Shown here one piece after another: positions 14,463-24,900 of a stretch of 34,447 bases of DNA (position 1 is its first letter; every line of letters begins with the position of its first letter). Origin of the DNA: an uncultured Prevotellaceae bacterium (lineage in GTDB: Bacteria; Bacteroidota; Bacteroidia; Bacteroidales; Muribaculaceae); contig CAJLMA010000016.1 of assembly GCA_905207705.1 (NCBI GenBank), positions 1 to 34,447 of the forward strand. The letters are read 5' to 3'. The notes below the pieces were generated by a model. That model was not told the origin of the DNA and did not search any database. It saw only the letters and a program-made list of their open reading frames with translations. Made by a program: the position numbers and the translations under genes.

Positions 14463-16502
14463 ATGGAAAAGAAATTTGCGCGAACTCTTGTGACCACAGC
14501 ATTGCCTTATGCCAATGGTCCGGTACATATAGGGCATCTTGCCGGAGTTTATGTGCCAGCTGACATATATACCCGTTATTTGCGTCTTAAAGGGGAAGAC
14601 GTTATAATGATAGGTGGTAGCGACGAGCATGGTGTGCCTATCACCATAAAGGCTCGTGCCGAGGGTGTGTCGCCTCAAGACATAGTGGATCGTTACCACA
14701 ACATAATCAAGAAATCGTTTGAAGAACTTGGCATTTCGTTCGACATATATTCACGCACGACAAGCGAAATACATTGCAAGACGGCCAGTGACTTTTTCCG
14801 TAAATTGTATGATAAGGGAGAATTCATAGAAAAAACTTCCATGCAGTATTATGATGAAGAGGCTAAGCAATTCCTTGCCGACCGTTATATCGTTGGTACT
14901 TGCCCTCATTGCGGTTATGACAGGGCTTACGGAGATCAATGTGAATCGTGCGGAACGTCGCTCAATGCCACCGACCTTGTTAATCCTCGGTCGGCAATTA
15001 CCGGGAACAAGCCTGTATTGCAAGAGACCAAGCACTGGTATTTACCACTTGACAAGTGGGAACCGACATTGCGCAAATGGATTCTTGAAGAACATAAGGA
15101 ATGGAAGCCAAATGTGTATGGGCAATGCAAATCTTGGCTCGACATGGGCTTGCAGCCGCGTGCAGTGAGTCGTGACCTTGATTGGGGTGTTCCTGTTCCA
15201 GTGGAAGGAGCCGAAGGTAAAGTGCTATATGTATGGTTTGATGCTCCGATAGGATACATTTCAAACACTAAAGAACTGCTTCCCGACACATGGGAAGATT
15301 ATTGGAAGCGCAAAGACACGAGGATAATAAACTTCATCGGCAAGGACAACATCGTGTTCCACTGCATCGTGTTCCCTGCAATGCTCATGGCCGAAGGTTC
15401 TTATCAATTGCCCGAGAATGTACCGGCCAACGAGTTCCTTAACCTAGAAGGAGACAAGATTTCAACTTCACGCAATTGGGCTGTGTGGTTGCATGAATAT
15501 CTTGAGGAATTTCCAGGCAAGCAGGATGTGTTGCGCTATGTGTTGACGGCAAATGCTCCGGAAACAAAGGACAACGACTTCACATGGAAAGATTTCCAAG
15601 CAAGAAACAATAATGAACTTGTGGCAATACTTGGTAACTTCGTCAATCGTTCGCTTGTGCTAACGCATAAGTACTTTGACGGCGTGATTCCGGCTCTTGG
15701 AGAATTGACTGATTATGATAAAGAGACTCTTGAAGAGTTTAAGAATGTCAAGGAAACACTGGGCAACGACATCGAGCATTTCCGTTTCCGTGACGCATTG
15801 AAAGATGCAATGAACCTTGCCAGGATAGGTAATAAATATCTTGCCGATACTGAGCCTTGGAAACTTGCCAAGACCGACATGGATCGTGTGGCAACAATAA
15901 TGAACATGGCATTGCAAATCACAGCCAATCTGGCCATAGCATTTGAACCGTTCTTGCCGTTCTCTTCCAAGAAATTGCGTGACATGTTGAATATGTCCGA
16001 GGCCGATTGGAGCAAACTGGGTGGCATAGACATTCTTGCTGCAGGTAGCAAGGTTGAAAAGCCCGAATTGCTGTTCGAGAAAATCGAAGATTCGGTAGTT
16101 GATGCTCAGATAGAGAAATTGCATCGCACTCGTGAAGAAAATGCCATAAAGAATTTCACACCTGCGCCGGTTGCCGCCAACATCGCTTATGACGATTTCG
16201 CGAAAATCGACATACGCGTAGGCAAGGTATTGGAGTGCAAGAAAGTGCCAAAGGCCGACAAATTATTGCAATTCAAGATTGACGATGGAATGGGAGGCCG
16301 TACAATCGTGAGCGGCATCGCCAAGCATTACGCTCCTGAAGACTTGATAGGCAAGGAGGTATGTTTTGTTGCCAATCTTGAGCCTCGCAAGTTGAAAGGT
16401 GTTGAATCGCAGGGCATGATACTCAGCGCTGAGGATGCCGACGGACGTCTTGTGGTAATAGGCCCTCAAGGCGAAGTGAAGCCGGGTTGCCAGGTAAAAT
16501 GA
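14463..16502 (+). CDS. metG: Methionyl-tRNA synthetase
   Basis: Charges tRNA-Met with methionine in the cytosol. The 679-aa product shows the class I HIGH motif (H22-I-G-H25 in NGPVHIGHLAG), a zinc knuckle C147-C150/C160-C163, the KMSKS equivalent KISTS (332-336), the anticodon-binding helical region after it, and a C-terminal EMAP/Trbp111-like tRNA-binding domain (about 575-679, IDIRVGKVLECKKVPKADKL and LEPRKLKGVESQGMIL). The length matches the Bacteroidota form with a fused C-terminal domain. A -7 element lies upstream, and the LD-carboxypeptidase gene starts 22 bp after the stop. Confidence 0.97.
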   Translation: MEKKFARTLVTTALPYANGPVHIGHLAGVYVPADIYTRYLRLKGEDVIMIGGSDEHGVPITIKARAEGVSPQDIVDRYHNIIKKSFEELGISFDIYSRTTSEIHCKTASDFFRKLYDKGEFIEKTSMQYYDEEAKQFLADRYIVGTCPHCGYDRAYGDQCESCGTSLNATDLVNPRSAITGNKPVLQETKHWYLPLDKWEPTLRKWILEEHKEWKPNVYGQCKSWLDMGLQPRAVSRDLDWGVPVPVEGAEGKVLYVWFDAPIGYISNTKELLPDTWEDYWKRKDTRIINFIGKDNIVFHCIVFPAMLMAEGSYQLPENVPANEFLNLEGDKISTSRNWAVWLHEYLEEFPGKQDVLRYVLTANAPETKDNDFTWKDFQARNNNELVAILGNFVNRSLVLTHKYFDGVIPALGELTDYDKETLEEFKNVKETLGNDIEHFRFRDALKDAMNLARIGNKYLADTEPWKLAKTDMDRVATIMNMALQITANLAIAFEPFLPFSSKKLRDMLNMSEADWSKLGGIDILAAGSKVEKPELLFEKIEDSVVDAQIEKLHRTREENAIKNFTPAPVAANIAYDDFAKIDIRVGKVLECKKVPKADKLLQFKIDDGMGGRTIVSGIAKHYAPEDLIGKEVCFVANLEPRKLKGVESQGMILSAEDADGRLVVIGPQGEVKPGCQVK

Positions 16503-16524
16503 CAAGCAAACAAGCATTTTAATC

Positions 16525-17427
16525 ATGATAATATACCCAAAATCGTTGAAGGCAGGCGACAAAGTGGCAATCTTGTCGCCTGCTTCTCATATAAAGGATA
16601 CCTTAGTTGACGGGGCTTGCAATGTGTTGGGACAATGGGGGTTTGAACCGATAGTGTGCAATCACTGCAAAGGCTCGTGCGGAACATACAGCGCGTCGAC
16701 CGGTGAGCGTTTAGATGACCTTTTGTGGGCTTTGAATGAGCCTTCTGTCAGGGCTATATTGTGCAGCCGTGGAGGATATGGCGTGGTACATCTGTTGCAT
16801 GAGTTGTCACCCGAAGTGCTGAATCGCGACCCTAAGTGGCTCATGGGTTTCAGTGACATTTCGGCCTTACATGCGGCATGGATTCACGCCGGGGTTGCAA
16901 GTATGCACGCCCCGATGGCCAAGCACCTTTGCGAACTTGGAACGAATGACCTTTGCAGCAAGGAAATATTGGACATATTGACTGGAGGGAAGCCTGAATA
17001 CGCAGTAGAGTCACACGAATTCAATCGCCAAGGGGAGGTTGCCGGTCAACTGCAGGGAGGTAACCTTGCCGTGTTGTGCGGACTTCTTGGCACTCCGTTC
17101 AATATTCTTGAAGCCGGCAAAATACTGTTTATAGAGGATATAGGCGAGGAGGTTTATAAGATAGAGCGTATGTTGTATTCATTGCAGCTTGGCGGCGTGT
17201 TGGAAAGATTGAAAGGTCTCATAGTCGGGCAGTTTACCGAGTATAAATCGCCTGACAGGAACGGAGAGTCGATGTATGACATGATAAGGCGCATGGTAGC
17301 ACCTTATGATTATCCTGTCGCATTTAATTTCCCGGTAGGTCATGTGGATGATAACAGGCCTTTGATAGAAGGAGCTGATGTCGAGCTTAGCGTGACTTCT
17401 GGAAATACGACGTTGAAGTTTTTGTGA
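16525..17427 (+). CDS. LD-carboxypeptidase (peptidase family S66)
   Basis: A 300-aa serine peptidase that removes the terminal D-Ala from murein tetrapeptides during cell-wall recycling. The S66 catalytic set is visible: nucleophile S110 in MGFSDIS, E204 in FIEDIGEEVYKIERML and H273 in FPVGHVDDNRP. The N-terminal GDKVAILSPA and SRGGYG motifs are also family hallmarks. No signal peptide is seen, so it acts in the cytoplasm. It follows metG at 22 bp, probably on the same transcript, and is followed by a convergent gene. Confidence 0.92.
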   Translation: MIIYPKSLKAGDKVAILSPASHIKDTLVDGACNVLGQWGFEPIVCNHCKGSCGTYSASTGERLDDLLWALNEPSVRAILCSRGGYGVVHLLHELSPEVLNRDPKWLMGFSDISALHAAWIHAGVASMHAPMAKHLCELGTNDLCSKEILDILTGGKPEYAVESHEFNRQGEVAGQLQGGNLAVLCGLLGTPFNILEAGKILFIEDIGEEVYKIERMLYSLQLGGVLERLKGLIVGQFTEYKSPDRNGESMYDMIRRMVAPYDYPVAFNFPVGHVDDNRPLIEGADVELSVTSGNTTLKFL

Positions 17428-17444
17428 ATGATATAAGATACAAC

Positions 17445-17469
17445 CGTGTGGGATGTATTGTCTCACACG
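17445..17469. terminator. Hairpin between convergent genes
   Basis: CGTGTGGGA (17445-17453) pairs with TCTCACACG (17461-17469) with one G-T pair and a 7-base loop. It lies between the LD-carboxypeptidase and DUF2023 stops and may stop transcription from both sides. The T-tracts are poor. Confidence 0.5.
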
Positions 17470-17493
17470 ATTGTTGCTTTGGGAGAATTGTTG

Positions 17494-17841
17494 TCAACAT
17501 TTGCTTTTTCGCCGGCAATAACGTTTGCATTGTACGCATATATCATAACCAAGCATTGCCCCGAGGATAAAGTCTTCTTCGGGGGTCAGTTTGTTTAATG
17601 GTCTTGTAACCATCAATCTGATTGCATTTATGCAATCCTGATTACCGAAAAACAGGTTTATTTTGTCATTTCCCACTGGTTGAATCAAGTAATCTATGTT
17701 TTGGCTTGATAGTCTCCGTGTTGTGAAGTCCTCATATTTTTTTTCGGCAGTGAAAAGTACCATGCGGCGCACGCCTTTTTTGAACTCGTATATTTGGTTC
17801 AAGAATACTTGGACGATTTCGGGGTTTATGTTTGCGGTCAT
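17494..17841 (-). CDS. DUF2023 family protein linked to flavodoxin
   Basis: A 115-aa cytoplasmic protein. The segments IYEFKKGVRRMVLFT, IDYLIQPVGNDKINLFFG and KLTPEEDFILGAMLGYD match DUF2023 as I know it: a small alpha/beta family found beside flavodoxin genes in Bacteroidota and Chlorobi. The C-terminus carries four cysteines in a basic tail (CVQCKRYCRRKSKC). Its function is not established; the fixed pairing suggests a role in flavodoxin use or iron limitation. It follows the flavodoxin gene on the same strand after 37 bp. Confidence 0.85.
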   Translation of the reverse strand: MTANINPEIVQVFLNQIYEFKKGVRRMVLFTAEKKYEDFTTRRLSSQNIDYLIQPVGNDKINLFFGNQDCINAIRLMVTRPLNKLTPEEDFILGAMLGYDICVQCKRYCRRKSKC

Positions 17842-17878
17842 GATGTTATATTTTATGGTGATAGCTGGTTATTGTCGA

Positions 17879-18385
17879 TTATAACAAGCCTTTAATGGCA
17901 TCAATCCATGAACTGATGCGGCGTTCGGTCTTGTCGCTTTCATTCACGTCGTCGATGGCAAGGCCGACGAATTTGTCGCCGACAATGGCATTTGACGAAG
18001 AGAAAGAGTAATCATCGGCAGGAACCTGCCCTATGAACGCACACCCTGTTCCTTTCAGGGAGTTGTATATTTCACCCATGCCGTCGCAAAAAGTGTCGCA
18101 ATAAGACTCCGAGTCACCACAACCGAACAGTGCCACGGTTTTGCCTGAGAGATTGGCTGATTTTACGATGTTTATGCCTTCATACCAATCATCTTGCATG
18201 TCCCCGACGCCCCAAGTGGAAGTGCCTAGAAGCAGATTATCGTAAGATTCTATTTGTGATGCATTTGCATTGGCAATGTCAATCACATCGTTGTTGCTTA
18301 TCCCAAGTTTTTTTGCTATCGACTTTGCAATTTCTTGGCAAGTTCCTGTCGATGAGCCATAGAAAATTCCTGTTTTTTTCATCAT
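17879..18385 (-). CDS. fldA: Flavodoxin
   Basis: A 168-aa long-chain flavodoxin, an FMN-binding one-electron carrier that replaces ferredoxin, often under iron shortage. The phosphate loop GSSTGTCQEIAKSIA (residues ~10-24), the TSTWGVGDMQDDW loop that stacks on the flavin, and ALFGCGDSESYCDTFCDGM are all typical. Either of two adjacent ATG codons (18385 or 18382) may be the start. A near-consensus -7 (TTACTTTG, 18419-18412) lies upstream. It is the first gene of a pair with DUF2023. Confidence 0.95.
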   Translation of the reverse strand: MMKKTGIFYGSSTGTCQEIAKSIAKKLGISNNDVIDIANANASQIESYDNLLLGTSTWGVGDMQDDWYEGINIVKSANLSGKTVALFGCGDSESYCDTFCDGMGEIYNSLKGTGCAFIGQVPADDYSFSSSNAIVGDKFVGLAIDDVNESDKTERRISSWIDAIKGLL

Positions 18386-18502
18386 AACTTTATTTATGTT
18401 AACTACGTTTACAAAGTAAGTTACTTCATGAAAGACAGGAAATACCTAAAAATTAGTATTTTAATATGATTGTCCTCCCAATTAATGGCGTAGGATATAC
18501 TT

Positions 18503-19225
18503 TTACAGCCAGAGTTTAAAATCTTGCCGAGGCAACTTGTGGTCGAAAACGATTATGGCTATTTTCTCATTGGAAAAGGTCATGCCATGTTCCATGACTG
18601 CGCGGCAGCTATCCCACAATTGAGCCATTATTGCCGATGTTGCAATGTTGCGGATTATGGCTACGCCGTTTGTATCGGCGGCAGTGTGACTTAGAAATTC
18701 GGCCACTGCCTGAAATTCATCATTGGTAATGTTGTTAATCACTGCAAATGCACCGAAATCGTTGTCGCATGTTTTCTGATAGGTTTGTATGGCATTGGCA
18801 GCCGAATCGCAATATATGGTACGACTTTGGTATTTTTCAAGTATTTGCATCGCCGTTTCGTTCTCTTTAACAGCGTTGTCGTGTAGTACGAGCTTGCTTT
18901 TGCGTGAAACAAGCATTGAACTTGCCACAGCCACTCCATAGCTACTGCCCAATTGCAGTATGGCCGAGGGATTGTAGAAATTGGTTATGCGGAACAGCAA
19001 AGCAGCTTCCGAAAGTTGTATGGGTCTTGGTTTGAATCCAAGTCTTTCTTTTGTTTTTTCTATAACGGCCGAGCGCATGAGGTCTAAATCTTCATAACTG
19101 TAATACATGCACTGCTCATCGAGCACGGTCGTGACAAACTTGTAGGCAAACGGAGAGTGTATGCCATAACCTTTACTTGCAGAATATCGGCTGAGAGCCG
19201 AACTGAGACGTTTTAATTTTCCCAA
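18503..19225 (-). CDS. SAM-dependent methyltransferase-like protein
   Basis: A 240-aa cytoplasmic protein. GYGIHSPFAYKFVTTVL (residues ~19-35) is a recurring N-terminal motif of a Bacteroidales methyltransferase-like family. AILQLGSSYGVAVASSML (88-105) fits the glycine-rich SAM loop, although the canonical E/D-x-G-x-G is changed to Q-L-G-S-S-Y-G. KLVLHDNAVKENETAMQIL is the next strand-helix unit. The weakened SAM motif leaves catalytic activity uncertain; the substrate is unknown. It lies 14 bp after the YfhO-like gene, so the two are probably co-transcribed. Confidence 0.65.
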   Translation of the reverse strand: MGKLKRLSSALSRYSASKGYGIHSPFAYKFVTTVLDEQCMYYSYEDLDLMRSAVIEKTKERLGFKPRPIQLSEAALLFRITNFYNPSAILQLGSSYGVAVASSMLVSRKSKLVLHDNAVKENETAMQILEKYQSRTIYCDSAANAIQTYQKTCDNDFGAFAVINNITNDEFQAVAEFLSHTAADTNGVAIIRNIATSAIMAQLWDSCRAVMEHGMTFSNEKIAIIVFDHKLPRQDFKLWL

Positions 19226-19239
19226 TGTCTGAAGTCTTT

Positions 19240-21750
19240 TTATTGTTTTTTGACTGTAACCGCCGTGTATGCGCTTTTTGCAATTGCGGCGATTACTGCC
19301 AGGTATATTATTATGATTGATATATAAGCGAGCGTTTCGGTTACAGTGACCGATTTAGGCTCGAAAGCAAATTCTATCGTATGGCTTCCTGCCGGAATCC
19401 TCAAAGCCCTGAGCACATAGTTTACGCGACCTATTTCGGCCTCTTGTCCGTCGATTGTTGCAGTCCATCCCCACGGGAAGTATATTTCGGAGAACACTGC
19501 GAGCCCGCCATTGGCTGTATTTGCGTGATATGTGAGCCGGTTAGGAGCGTAAGTCGTTTCAAATATGGTATCGCCCGGAGCCTTTCCGGCCAAATCGGCA
19601 CTTCCGAGTGCTTGCTCAAATTTCTTGTCGGCAACTGCCTGGGTAGAAGGATTGAAGCTGTCTAGGAATTGCATTTCTTCAACCGGCGTATCGACATATT
19701 TGAGCGAGTTGACAAACCACGCGTTGCCCAATGCGCCACGGTTGAATTGCACTGTCGTGTCGCTTGCGATGAAGTACCTCGTATTGAGCATGTTAAGCAC
19801 GGCCATGTTGCCTTGACTTATTTGGTAGTCGATCAAGTCTTGGTATCTTGACAATTTTGCGGCATGATATCCTCCTATGGCCTTGTGGTAGTAGGATGGC
19901 ATTGCTTCGGCAAAATTCTGGATGTCATATACTCGGTAATTTTGAGTAGTGTCTTGCAAAATAGCTTGATCGGCAGGACGCATGGCAAATTGCTGTTGTC
20001 CGGCAGGCACCGGCTCGGTGAACGAGTCGGTGTCAAGGTAACGTTTGTTGACGGTGTAAAGGTCGAGTAATATAACGATTCCTGTCAAGACGGCGGCAGT
20101 GGCGGCTTTAATTTTTCCTGTCATCATGACAAACAATATGCCCATGCCAAGGATTATGATTATGAAGCTGCGCATTGCATCGGCCGAAATCATTGAAGCC
20201 CTCACTTTCTCGACGGCAGCAAACAGCGTTGGCAGCTGCTGTGCCAGTCCTTGATTGAGCAGTCCTTCTTTTTCAGACTGTGAGAACAGGTTGAACATGC
20301 CCGGGAAGAGATATATGAACAGGCACACAACGGCACAAGCCCCCATCGTTATGAATACCGTCTTGGCGTGGTTGCGGAGGAAGTCTTTTTCGGTCAGAAT
20401 CTTATTGAGCGCGAGCATCGCCAATAACGGGATGGTGAGCTCGGCCACGACAAGGATGCTCGATACCGTGCGGAATTTGTTGTACATGGGAAAGTAGTCG
20501 ATAAACAGGTCGGTGAACCACATCATGTTGTGTCCCCACGACAGCATGACGGTTATTATCGTGGCGATGAGCATCGCCCATTTCACAGGACCTTTTATCA
20601 CGATGCATCCGATGATGAACAGAGCCACTACGAGTGCACCTGCATATACAGGGCCATTTGTCATGGGCTGGTCACCGAAGTATTGAGGGAATTGCGACAA
20701 GTATTGGTAATCTTGTGGCGATATTTCACCTTTTTGAAGCATTTCCTGGGCTTTAGAAGTTTCGGCCAAGGATAGCATTATGTTAGAGCCTTTTTCAGGC
20801 TTTATTGTGGCTCCGCCGTCAACATTAGGCACCATCAATGTGAACGTTTCAGAAATTCCGTAGCTCCAAGCCGTTATGTAATCCTTGTCGAGACCGCCTT
20901 TGGTGGAATTTTCGCTTTGTGCTGCGATTTCCGAGTGTCCGCCACGAATGGTTTCCTTGCTATATTGATAGGTGTTGTACAAGTTTGGCGAGTTGGCAAG
21001 CACTGCAAGTATTGCGGCAACGAGCAGAGAGCCTGTCGCGATGCACCATTGCTTCATCTTCGCTTCACGCTTGGCTTTCACGAGGTATCCTATGGCGAGG
21101 GCAGCGATAAGGAACAAGAAGTAGTAGGACATTTGTGGATGGTTGGATGCTATTTGCATTGCTGCAAACAACGCCGCCACTGCTCCTCCGGCCAAATAAC
21201 GGCCACGATAACACCATATTATTCCTGCTATTGTGGGTGGAACATACGTGAGCGTGACAAATTTCCAAATGTGTCCGGCTCCTATGAGGATTATGAAATA
21301 GGAAGAGAAGCCGTAGGCGATAGCACCGATGAGGGCCGTGTACCACTTAACCCGACATGCTATGAGCAGAATGAAGAATCCGACCATCATCATGAACAGC
21401 AGGTTGGCCGGAGATGGCAACCATAGCCCGTACACGTTGCCTATCCACGACAACAGCGCACTGCTGCCATAGGACGGGGAAATCTGGAATGTAGGCATCC
21501 CCGAGAATAGGGAGTTGGTCCATCGTGTCGTTTCGCCGGTTTGCTCTTTGTACACTTGAGCCTCATGCCCGACTGCGGCACCTTGCATCATGTCGTGCTG
21601 GCGCAACACGTTGCCTTCCATCGCATCGGGATAGAAGTAGGCCATCGATATTGCGGCCATTGCCACTATGGCGATTATATAGAATATCGGTTTTTTGCTT
21701 TTGAGGAATTTTGTCAACAAGTTCCCATGAGAGGCGTTTGTTTCGTCCAT
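19240..21750 (-). CDS. YfhO family polytopic membrane protein
   Basis: An 836-aa inner-membrane protein with many transmembrane helices, the first at about residues 18-40, others through ~570, and one near the C-terminus (IIIIYLAVIAAIA). A soluble domain of about 230 residues precedes the last helix (TQNYRVYDIQNFAEAMPSYY, YFPWGWTATIDGQEAEIGRV). This layout fits the bacterial YfhO family, whose fold resembles GT-C glycosyltransferases and which is tied to cell-surface glycan or teichoic acid glycosylation in other bacteria. The substrate in Bacteroidota is unknown. Candidate -7 elements lie at 21780-21799. The methyltransferase-like gene follows after 14 bp. Confidence 0.88.
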   Translation of the reverse strand: MDETNASHGNLLTKFLKSKKPIFYIIAIVAMAAISMAYFYPDAMEGNVLRQHDMMQGAAVGHEAQVYKEQTGETTRWTNSLFSGMPTFQISPSYGSSALLSWIGNVYGLWLPSPANLLFMMMVGFFILLIACRVKWYTALIGAIAYGFSSYFIILIGAGHIWKFVTLTYVPPTIAGIIWCYRGRYLAGGAVAALFAAMQIASNHPQMSYYFLFLIAALAIGYLVKAKREAKMKQWCIATGSLLVAAILAVLANSPNLYNTYQYSKETIRGGHSEIAAQSENSTKGGLDKDYITAWSYGISETFTLMVPNVDGGATIKPEKGSNIMLSLAETSKAQEMLQKGEISPQDYQYLSQFPQYFGDQPMTNGPVYAGALVVALFIIGCIVIKGPVKWAMLIATIITVMLSWGHNMMWFTDLFIDYFPMYNKFRTVSSILVVAELTIPLLAMLALNKILTEKDFLRNHAKTVFITMGACAVVCLFIYLFPGMFNLFSQSEKEGLLNQGLAQQLPTLFAAVEKVRASMISADAMRSFIIIILGMGILFVMMTGKIKAATAAVLTGIVILLDLYTVNKRYLDTDSFTEPVPAGQQQFAMRPADQAILQDTTQNYRVYDIQNFAEAMPSYYHKAIGGYHAAKLSRYQDLIDYQISQGNMAVLNMLNTRYFIASDTTVQFNRGALGNAWFVNSLKYVDTPVEEMQFLDSFNPSTQAVADKKFEQALGSADLAGKAPGDTIFETTYAPNRLTYHANTANGGLAVFSEIYFPWGWTATIDGQEAEIGRVNYVLRALRIPAGSHTIEFAFEPKSVTVTETLAYISIIIIYLAVIAAIAKSAYTAVTVKKQ

Positions 21751-21779
21751 AGTATATGGTGTTTATGTGATTTTGGCAT

Positions 21780-21799
21780 CAAAGTTACAAACAAATATA
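21780..21799 (-). promoter_or_regulatory. Two -7 candidates upstream of the YfhO-like gene
   Basis: On the minus strand TATATTTG (21799-21792) and TAACTTTG (21787-21780) both match TAnnTTTG, 30-42 bp before the ATG at 21750. Neither has a clear -33 partner. Confidence 0.4.
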
Positions 21800-21870
21800 C
21801 AATTCAGGAAATTGCAATGTCCATATTAGGCACATATAAGCTCTTTTATGTCGAGTTGCGAAATATATTA

Positions 21871-21909
21871 TAAAAAAACACCTGCATGAGCGACCTCATG
21901 CAGGTGTTT
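21871..21909 (-). terminator. Terminator of the Oar-like receptor gene
   Basis: A perfect 15-bp stem (21876-21890 with 21895-21909) around a 4-base CGAC loop, followed on the minus strand by a run of T. It begins 27 bp after the receptor stop. This is one of the two strongest terminators in the window. Confidence 0.92.
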
Positions 21910-21935
21910 CTATATGGAGTTAATTGATTCTCGGC

Positions 21936-24900
21936 TTAGAATGTAATCTTTGCACCGAATTGGATTTGCCATGCGCTACCGGTGGTAGTTTCAGGAGTCC
22001 AGCGGGTGTTTTCGATAAATTCTTCGTGAGACTCTGCATTTACTTGGTAAGCAAGCTTTTCACCTACTTTGCTTGTAGTTTGCAGAATTTGAACGTTGTC
22101 ATAGCTTGTCAAGCCCGAAGTGCGGTATGCGCCCCAAGTAGACTTGAACAGGTTGCCGATGTTGAGGACAGTGACGCTGAGTTGCAAGCCGTAGTTGCGT
22201 TGACCGATCTTGATATCATAGTCTTGAGCGTAACGGAAGTCGAAGCGGTGCAACCAAGGCATCAAGCCGGCGTTGCGTTGAGCGTATTCGCCTTTGTGGT
22301 TCTTGAGGTACTTGTCGTTGTTGACATAGTTCCAGAAGTCTTCGGCTTGTTGTTGTGCAGAGTAAACTACTTCACCGTTGTCAACCACGTCTACGAAGTT
22401 GAGTTCATCCTTGGTAGCAGGGATGTAGATGAGGTCGGAGTAGTTGCCGTCACCGTTCATGTCGTTGTAATAAGTGTAAGAGTAACGACCTTGGGGAGCA
22501 CCTGTGTAGAACAACGAGAATGTCGACTTCATGATACCCGATTGCAATTCATAAGACAAGTTACCTACAAGGCGGTGAGGAGTCGAGAACAAAGAGTAAG
22601 ACAATTCAGGGTCGTTGAGCGAGTTAATCGCAACGTTGTTTTGCCATACCGAAGCAGCCGAAGAACCCGGGTTGGCAGTCAAGTCCTTAGCCATTGAATA
22701 AGTGTAACCGAACGAACCGGTCAAACCGAAGTCAAGTTTCTTTGTCAACACGAAGTTGAACGAGTATTGATAACCTTTCTTGTCGCCGTTGGTCAACTTG
22801 ATTACGGTGTTGGTCTTGCTGTTTACGCGGTTGCCATAAATGGTGTTTCCGTTGGCATCCTTAGAAGTGCTGTTATCCCAGAATACACGTCCCGGTTGGT
22901 CTTCATACACGCCTACAGGGTCGGCAAGGTTGATGTTCTTTTGTACTACGTTGTAGATGTCGCGAGTGTACATTGCGCCGACCGACAATTGGAAGTCGTA
23001 AGGCAATTGGATTTCGGCATTGATGCTCGAACGCCATACTTGCGGCAACTTGAAGTCAGGGTCAACGAATGCGATTGCGCCCGGAACAGTTTCACCCGGA
23101 ACCGACGGGAACATGTCGGGATATTTTTCAAGTGTTTCTCTCCAGTTAGGATTGTACTTGAAGTTGGCAGGTAATTGTTCGCGAGTGAATTCCACCATGT
23201 TTTGCATTTGTCCTGCGTTGGTCGGTTGGTTGGTGAACCAAACGAATGGGAGCATACCTGTGAATATACCTGTTCCACCGGTGATGACAACCTTGTCGTT
23301 GCCGAGGACGTCCCAGTTAAATCCTACGCGCGGAGACCAAAGAACCTTGGCCGAAGGCCACTTGGAAACGTCAACGCGTTCGCCGTTGAGGAATGTTTCA
23401 TTGGCGATGGCAGGGTTGCCGTTGAGGTCGTCGAAGTAGGTAGGAACATCGATGCGCAAGCCGCCGGTCAAACGGAAGTTAGGATTGATGGTCCATTCGT
23501 CTTGGATGTACAAGCCTGTCATTCCGAAAGAAAGTTCGGCACCAGGAGCGGTTTGCCCGTTGTATCCGTAAGTGATGCCATACAATGCAGGTTGGGCGCC
23601 GTTCATGAAGTCTTCCATTGAATCATAACGATAGTATCCGTAAGGAGCACGCAAGTATGAGTTCATGAAATATTGGTATTCAAAAGAGAATCCGGCAGTC
23701 AGGAAGTGGTTACCAAGGCTGATGTTCACGTTGTCGACGATGCTTGCAACATTGTTTTCAACTTTGTTGTAAGGCGAGAACAATTCAGTACCGAATGTCA
23801 TGTATTGACGGCCATCCTTGTAGATGTCGACCATAGGCATGTCGGCACCCTTGGTGTTACGGGTGTTTGCGATGTGAGTGTAAGTTGCGAGCAACTTGTT
23901 TTGAACGTTGTCCGAAAGGCGACCGTTCCATTCACCCGAGATCGAGGTTACAACGTCGTTGAAGCTGTAGTTTGAGTTTCCGAATGCAAATGAGTCGATG
24001 CTGTAACGACCTGAGTTGGTACGGGTTATAACTGATGAAGTTGAGCTGATAGACTGGTCGTTCTTAGAGTTGACTGTGTTGAAACGCACCGAGATGTTGT
24101 GGTTTTGGTTGATGTTCCAGTCAACACGCGCCATCAATTTCCAGTTTTCGCTTTGGAACGGGTCAAATGCAGAGTATTGTCCCGGGTCGTAGTTGTAGTT
24201 TTGGCGCAAGAAGTTGCTCATTGTTTCGAGGTCGGCGTAGGTAGTGCGCGAAATGTGGTTTGCGCTGTTGCTTTCACCGTCGGTGCTTGGTTTCCAGAGG
24301 ATACCCGGCTCTTGGCTCTTTTCATATTCTGCGCTGACGAAGAAGAAGAGTTTGTTCTTCAATATAGGACCGCCCAAAGTCAAACCGTACATTTGTGAGC
24401 GATAAGTGTCAAAGTTTGAGATTGAGTTTTCTCCGATGTGGCTTCCAGCCCATCCGTCAGGTTTCTGGTAGGTGTAAACCGAACCTTTGAACTCGTTAGT
24501 ACCGCTTTTTGTAACGGCATTGATTGACGCACCGGTGAAGCTTGAATATTTCACGTCGAACGGAGAAACGTTGACGCTGATTTCCTCGATGGCATCGAGC
24601 GAGATTGGTTGAGCATCGCCGCTGGGGAAGTTGTTGGTGTTCAAACCGAAACGGTTGTTGAGCGAGGCACCGTCGATTGTCACGTTGTTGTAACGACCGT
24701 CACGACCTGCAAACGAGTTGCTGCTGCCTGCAAATGGAGACAACTTGGTGAAGTCGTCAATACTGCGGTTGATTGTAGGCAACGTTTCGATTTGGCGTTG
24801 GCTTACGGCAGTGTTTGTGCCGAGCTGTTCGCTTGGGCGGTTAGCCGTTATTACAACTTCGTCGAGCATCTCAGAAGTCTCTTCGAGATACACGTTAAGG

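Noticed and set aside
21924..22697. A 257-codon plus-strand frame opposite the Oar-like receptor
   Set aside because: Val/Arg-rich shadow of the barrel coding strand; several similar shadows occur along 22767-24917 and none has a promoter or motif.
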